Below are positions 7,353-9,215 of a DNA stretch of 9,215 nt, piece after piece (the first letter of the stretch is position 1; each line of letters opens with the position of its first letter). A model generated the notes under the pieces. The model had not been told where the DNA came from. It did not search any database and saw only the letters and a list, made by a program, of their open reading frames with translations. Source of the DNA: an uncultured Flavobacteriales bacterium (GTDB lineage: Bacteria > Bacteroidota > Bacteroidia > Flavobacteriales_D > Sanyastnellaceae); NCBI GenBank assembly GCA_937996585.1, contig CALKUW010000320.1, positions 1 to 9,215 on the forward strand, read 5' to 3'. A program made the translations under genes and the position numbers.

Positions 7353-8776
7353 CAGCCCTGCTTCACGAAGACCTCGAAGGACCAGGGCTCCCAGTTCGTC
7401 TTGCCGAGAGACTGCCGGTTGAAGGTGGTGCGGTATCCATCGAGGCCTTCCGGTGCGAAATCCACGGGCTCCCCGCTCAAGTTGATGACCGTCCGGATGG
7501 AGGTGCCCTCCGATGCCCGCTCGAAATACAAGACATCCCCCTCATCGACCAGCTGCACGGCACGTGCACCTTCCGCTCCGTTGTACAGCGGCGGATGCCG
7601 ATGGTGCAGGTCATGCAGGATGCGGTAGAAGGACATGGCCCGGTAATCTCCCCAAGGCACCGTGTCCTTTTCGAAGAAGCGGAGGCGCTTGTCCATTTCA
7701 CTCTCCTGACCGCCATACACAAGGGGCATACCAAACAGGGTACCGCACATGACCGCCATCGCACGTCCGGCATCACCGTAGCGCTCGCCAACGGTGCCAT
7801 TCCACGAGTTCTCGTCGTGGTTCGTGATGAAGGTCATGCGGTAAGCCGACGCGGGGAATTTCTCGAATTCGCGGTTCATGTAGGCGCGCACGCTGTCCGC
7901 ATTCATGTGCCCCTTGGCGACTTCGTTCGTGATGTGGTGGAACTCCCAGGCGTAGCTCGCATCGAAGGCGCGGTCGTGGTGGTCCGGCTGCTCGGCCTCG
8001 GCCAACATGAACACCTCCGGCTCGATGTCCTCCAGCGTCCTGCGCACCCGGCTCCAGAAGACGGTCGGCACCTTCATCGCCACGTCACAACGGAAGCCAT
8101 CGATGTCGTGGTCCCGCACCCAGAAGGCCATCGCATCCTCCATGGCGGCATAGAGTCCATTCTCCTCTCCGCGCTCCCAATCCAACTGGGCCACATCGAC
8201 CCAATCGGTGCCCGTGGGCGGCTGGATGCTGCCGTTTTCGTCGAGCAGGTAGTAACCCAGACCAATGGAATCGCGGGTCCAGACCGCGTCGAAGGCCGTG
8301 TGGTTGGCGACCCAGTCGATGATGACCTTCATGCCGTAGTCATGGGCGGTAGCGACGAAGGCATCGAAGTCCTCCCAGGTTCCGTAATCCGGGTTGAGTG
8401 CTTTGTAGTCCTGAACACTGTAAGGGCTACCGAGGGAACTGCTGCCCGGCTGCACCAGGTAGTTGTCCTTGTTCTCCCCGCCCTTCCGGTTCACCTCGCC
8501 GATCGGATGCACCGGCATGAGCCAGATGATGTCCACGCCCAACTGCTTGATGCGGGCGAGGTCGGCAGCAGCGCTCCGAAGGTCACCCTTGGGGCTGTGC
8601 TGCCGGACATTCATTTCATAGATCACGGCATTCCGCGACCATTCCGGATGGATGAGTACGTCTGAAGTATCCGTCCCGTTGACGGCATCTGCCTGGGCGG
8701 TTTCCCGGTCTGCAGGTGCATCGGCACAAGAGGCAAGAAGCCCAAGGGCCAGCACGAACGAAGCGTAGCGAATCAT
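7352..8776 (-). CDS. Lipoprotein alpha-amylase family (GH13) glycoside hydrolase
   Basis: This 474-residue protein has a lipoprotein signal peptide (MIRYASFVLALG, lipobox LASC with Cys17). The residues after the Cys are acidic (CADAPADRE), which may act as a surface-export signal in Bacteroidota. The rest is a GH13 (beta/alpha)8 barrel: AVIYEMNVRQHSPKGDL at strand 1, DIIWLMPVHPIG, SPYSVQDYKALNPDYGT, region I VIIDWVANH (Asp154-His159), region II GFRCDVA with Arg229 and nucleophile Asp231, region III MLAEAEQ with acid/base Glu260, and region IV FITNHD with Asp321. All catalytic residues are present. A C-terminal beta domain (about 400-474) ends the protein; no carbohydrate-binding module is seen. 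It most likely hydrolyses alpha-1,4-glucans outside the cytoplasm, but subfamily and product cannot be told from this. It starts 15 nt after parC and overlaps mgsA by one base. A cluster with SusC/SusD genes is not present here. Confidence 0.93.
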   Translation of the reverse strand: MIRYASFVLALGLLASCADAPADRETAQADAVNGTDTSDVLIHPEWSRNAVIYEMNVRQHSPKGDLRSAAADLARIKQLGVDIIWLMPVHPIGEVNRKGGENKDNYLVQPGSSSLGSPYSVQDYKALNPDYGTWEDFDAFVATAHDYGMKVIIDWVANHTAFDAVWTRDSIGLGYYLLDENGSIQPPTGTDWVDVAQLDWERGEENGLYAAMEDAMAFWVRDHDIDGFRCDVAMKVPTVFWSRVRRTLEDIEPEVFMLAEAEQPDHHDRAFDASYAWEFHHITNEVAKGHMNADSVRAYMNREFEKFPASAYRMTFITNHDENSWNGTVGERYGDAGRAMAVMCGTLFGMPLVYGGQESEMDKRLRFFEKDTVPWGDYRAMSFYRILHDLHHRHPPLYNGAEGARAVQLVDEGDVLYFERASEGTSIRTVINLSGEPVDFAPEGLDGYRTTFNRQSLGKTNWEPWSFEVFVKQG

Positions 8777-8787
8777 GCCGTAAACAT

Positions 8788-8803
8788 AGCCTCAGAAGAG
8801 GCT
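8788..8803 (-). other. Perfect small hairpin over the parC stop codon
   Basis: On the minus strand AGCCTC-TTCT-GAGGCT forms a perfect 6-bp stem with a 4-nt loop. It covers the last codons of parC and its TGA, and ends 11 nt before the amylase ATG. No T-run follows (ATGTTTACGG), so it is unlikely to be a strong terminator. It could mark an RNA processing or attenuation point that sets the parC to amylase ratio, or it could be chance. Confidence 0.35.
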
Positions 8804-9215
8804 TGCCTGCACATCTCCCCCGCCCTCGGGAGCGGCGCCCTTATCGGCTGAAGGCGGCCCGGCGGCCGAGGGCACTTCGGATGCCGGCGCGCCCTGTTCC
8901 GAAGGGGCGGTCGGCACCTCCTGCGGCGGAGGGGCATCCTCCGGCTCGTCCTTCACGTTGGGATCGGGTGTGTCCTCCATTGTCACCTTGGCGCGAGCAT
9001 CGGTGGAAAGCCGCTTTCCTCGCGCCTTGACCCCCTTCACAGCAATGAATTCATTCAGACTGAATCGCTGTTCGCCGAGGTCCTTGGCCTTGCACTTGAC
9101 GATGGGGGCCCCGTGGTCGGTGAAGAGCAGCATCTTCGAACCTTCCTCCTCGCCGATGAACTCGACGGTTTTCGTGGAGGATTCCGCCTGGAAACGCTTG
9201 ACATAGACGGCCTTC
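8792..9215 (-). CDS. parC: DNA topoisomerase IV subunit A (ParC), C-terminal part
   Basis: The last 140 codons are visible; the frame is open from 9214 and the start lies beyond the right edge. The visible part opens with KAVYVKRFQAES and contains LNEFIAVKGVKARGKRLS. This matches the end of the C-terminal domain of Bacteroidota ParC, where EFIDVKGWKAxGNxLS is typical. Topoisomerase IV decatenates daughter chromosomes with ParE. A 70-residue tail follows that is low in complexity, acidic and rich in Pro, Ala and Glu (DEPEDAPPPQEVP and so on), so it is probably disordered. The protein ends in QASLF at 8795-8809, which resembles a sliding-clamp-binding peptide. A GyrA assignment is the main alternative, but the conserved block fits ParC better. 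It is the most upstream visible gene of the run that ends with ligA. Confidence 0.83.
   Translation of the reverse strand, partial: KAVYVKRFQAESSTKTVEFIGEEEGSKMLLFTDHGAPIVKCKAKDLGEQRFSLNEFIAVKGVKARGKRLSTDARAKVTMEDTPDPNVKDEPEDAPPPQEVPTAPSEQGAPASEVPSAAGPPSADKGAAPEGGGDVQASLF

Noticed and set aside
7595..8665. A 356-codon plus-strand frame opposite the amylase gene
   Set aside because: It is antisense to a GH13 enzyme with all catalytic motifs intact. A high GC content makes long antisense frames common.
8773..8787. A four-codon frame (ATG TTT ACG GCA TGA) just before the amylase, whose stop overlaps the amylase start
   Set aside because: It is too short to weigh as a leader peptide and has no supporting ribosome-binding or attenuation structure beyond the small parC-stop hairpin. 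Most likely chance.

Overview
The window reads as a chromosomal piece of a GC-rich Bacteroidota genome, most likely a marine Flavobacteriales-type lineage. Three things point there. A giant secreted protein is built from Cys/Asp-rich repeats (DACGVCNGPG..., CxDPxACNYxP) of a kind that is abundant in that group. The partial topoisomerase IV A subunit ends in the family's xEFIxVKGxKAxGxxLS block. No gene has an obvious Shine-Dalgarno sequence, as is usual in Bacteroidota. The lineage call is from recognition of protein style, not from a search. Every supported gene lies on the minus strand.

Right part (9215 down to 4044): a tightly packed run that looks like one transcription unit. Its order is the 3' end of parC (topoisomerase IV subunit A), a lipoprotein GH13 alpha-amylase-family hydrolase, mgsA (methylglyoxal synthase), prmC (release-factor glutamine methyltransferase) and ligA (NAD-dependent DNA ligase). 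Gaps are 15 nt, a 1-nt overlap (TGATG), 5 nt and 13 nt. A small hairpin lies over the parC stop codon, and a terminator-like hairpin with a short T-run follows ligA. The genes mix chromosome maintenance (parC, ligA), translation termination (prmC) and glucan/triose-phosphate metabolism (amylase, mgsA). The amylase-mgsA pair is the only one with an evident metabolic link.

Middle (3928-4043): a 116-bp intergenic gap with the ligA terminator and the presumed promoter of the next gene.

Left part (3927 down to 1 and beyond): one uninterrupted reading frame of 1309 codons, from a signal peptide to the window edge with no stop. It encodes a secreted mosaic protein in which three copies of an unrecognised 186-199-residue module alternate with cysteine/aspartate-rich blocks of 62-residue units that carry DxDxDGxxD-type calcium-loop motifs. 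Its C-terminus, where a type IX sorting domain might be expected, lies outside the window. A long open frame on the opposite strand (1891-3906) is a by-product of this repetitive composition and is not a gene.

The points most worth following are the undescribed repeated module of the secreted protein, a QASLF peptide at the very end of ParC that resembles a sliding-clamp-binding motif, and a short MgsA without the C-terminal tail of the E. coli enzyme.
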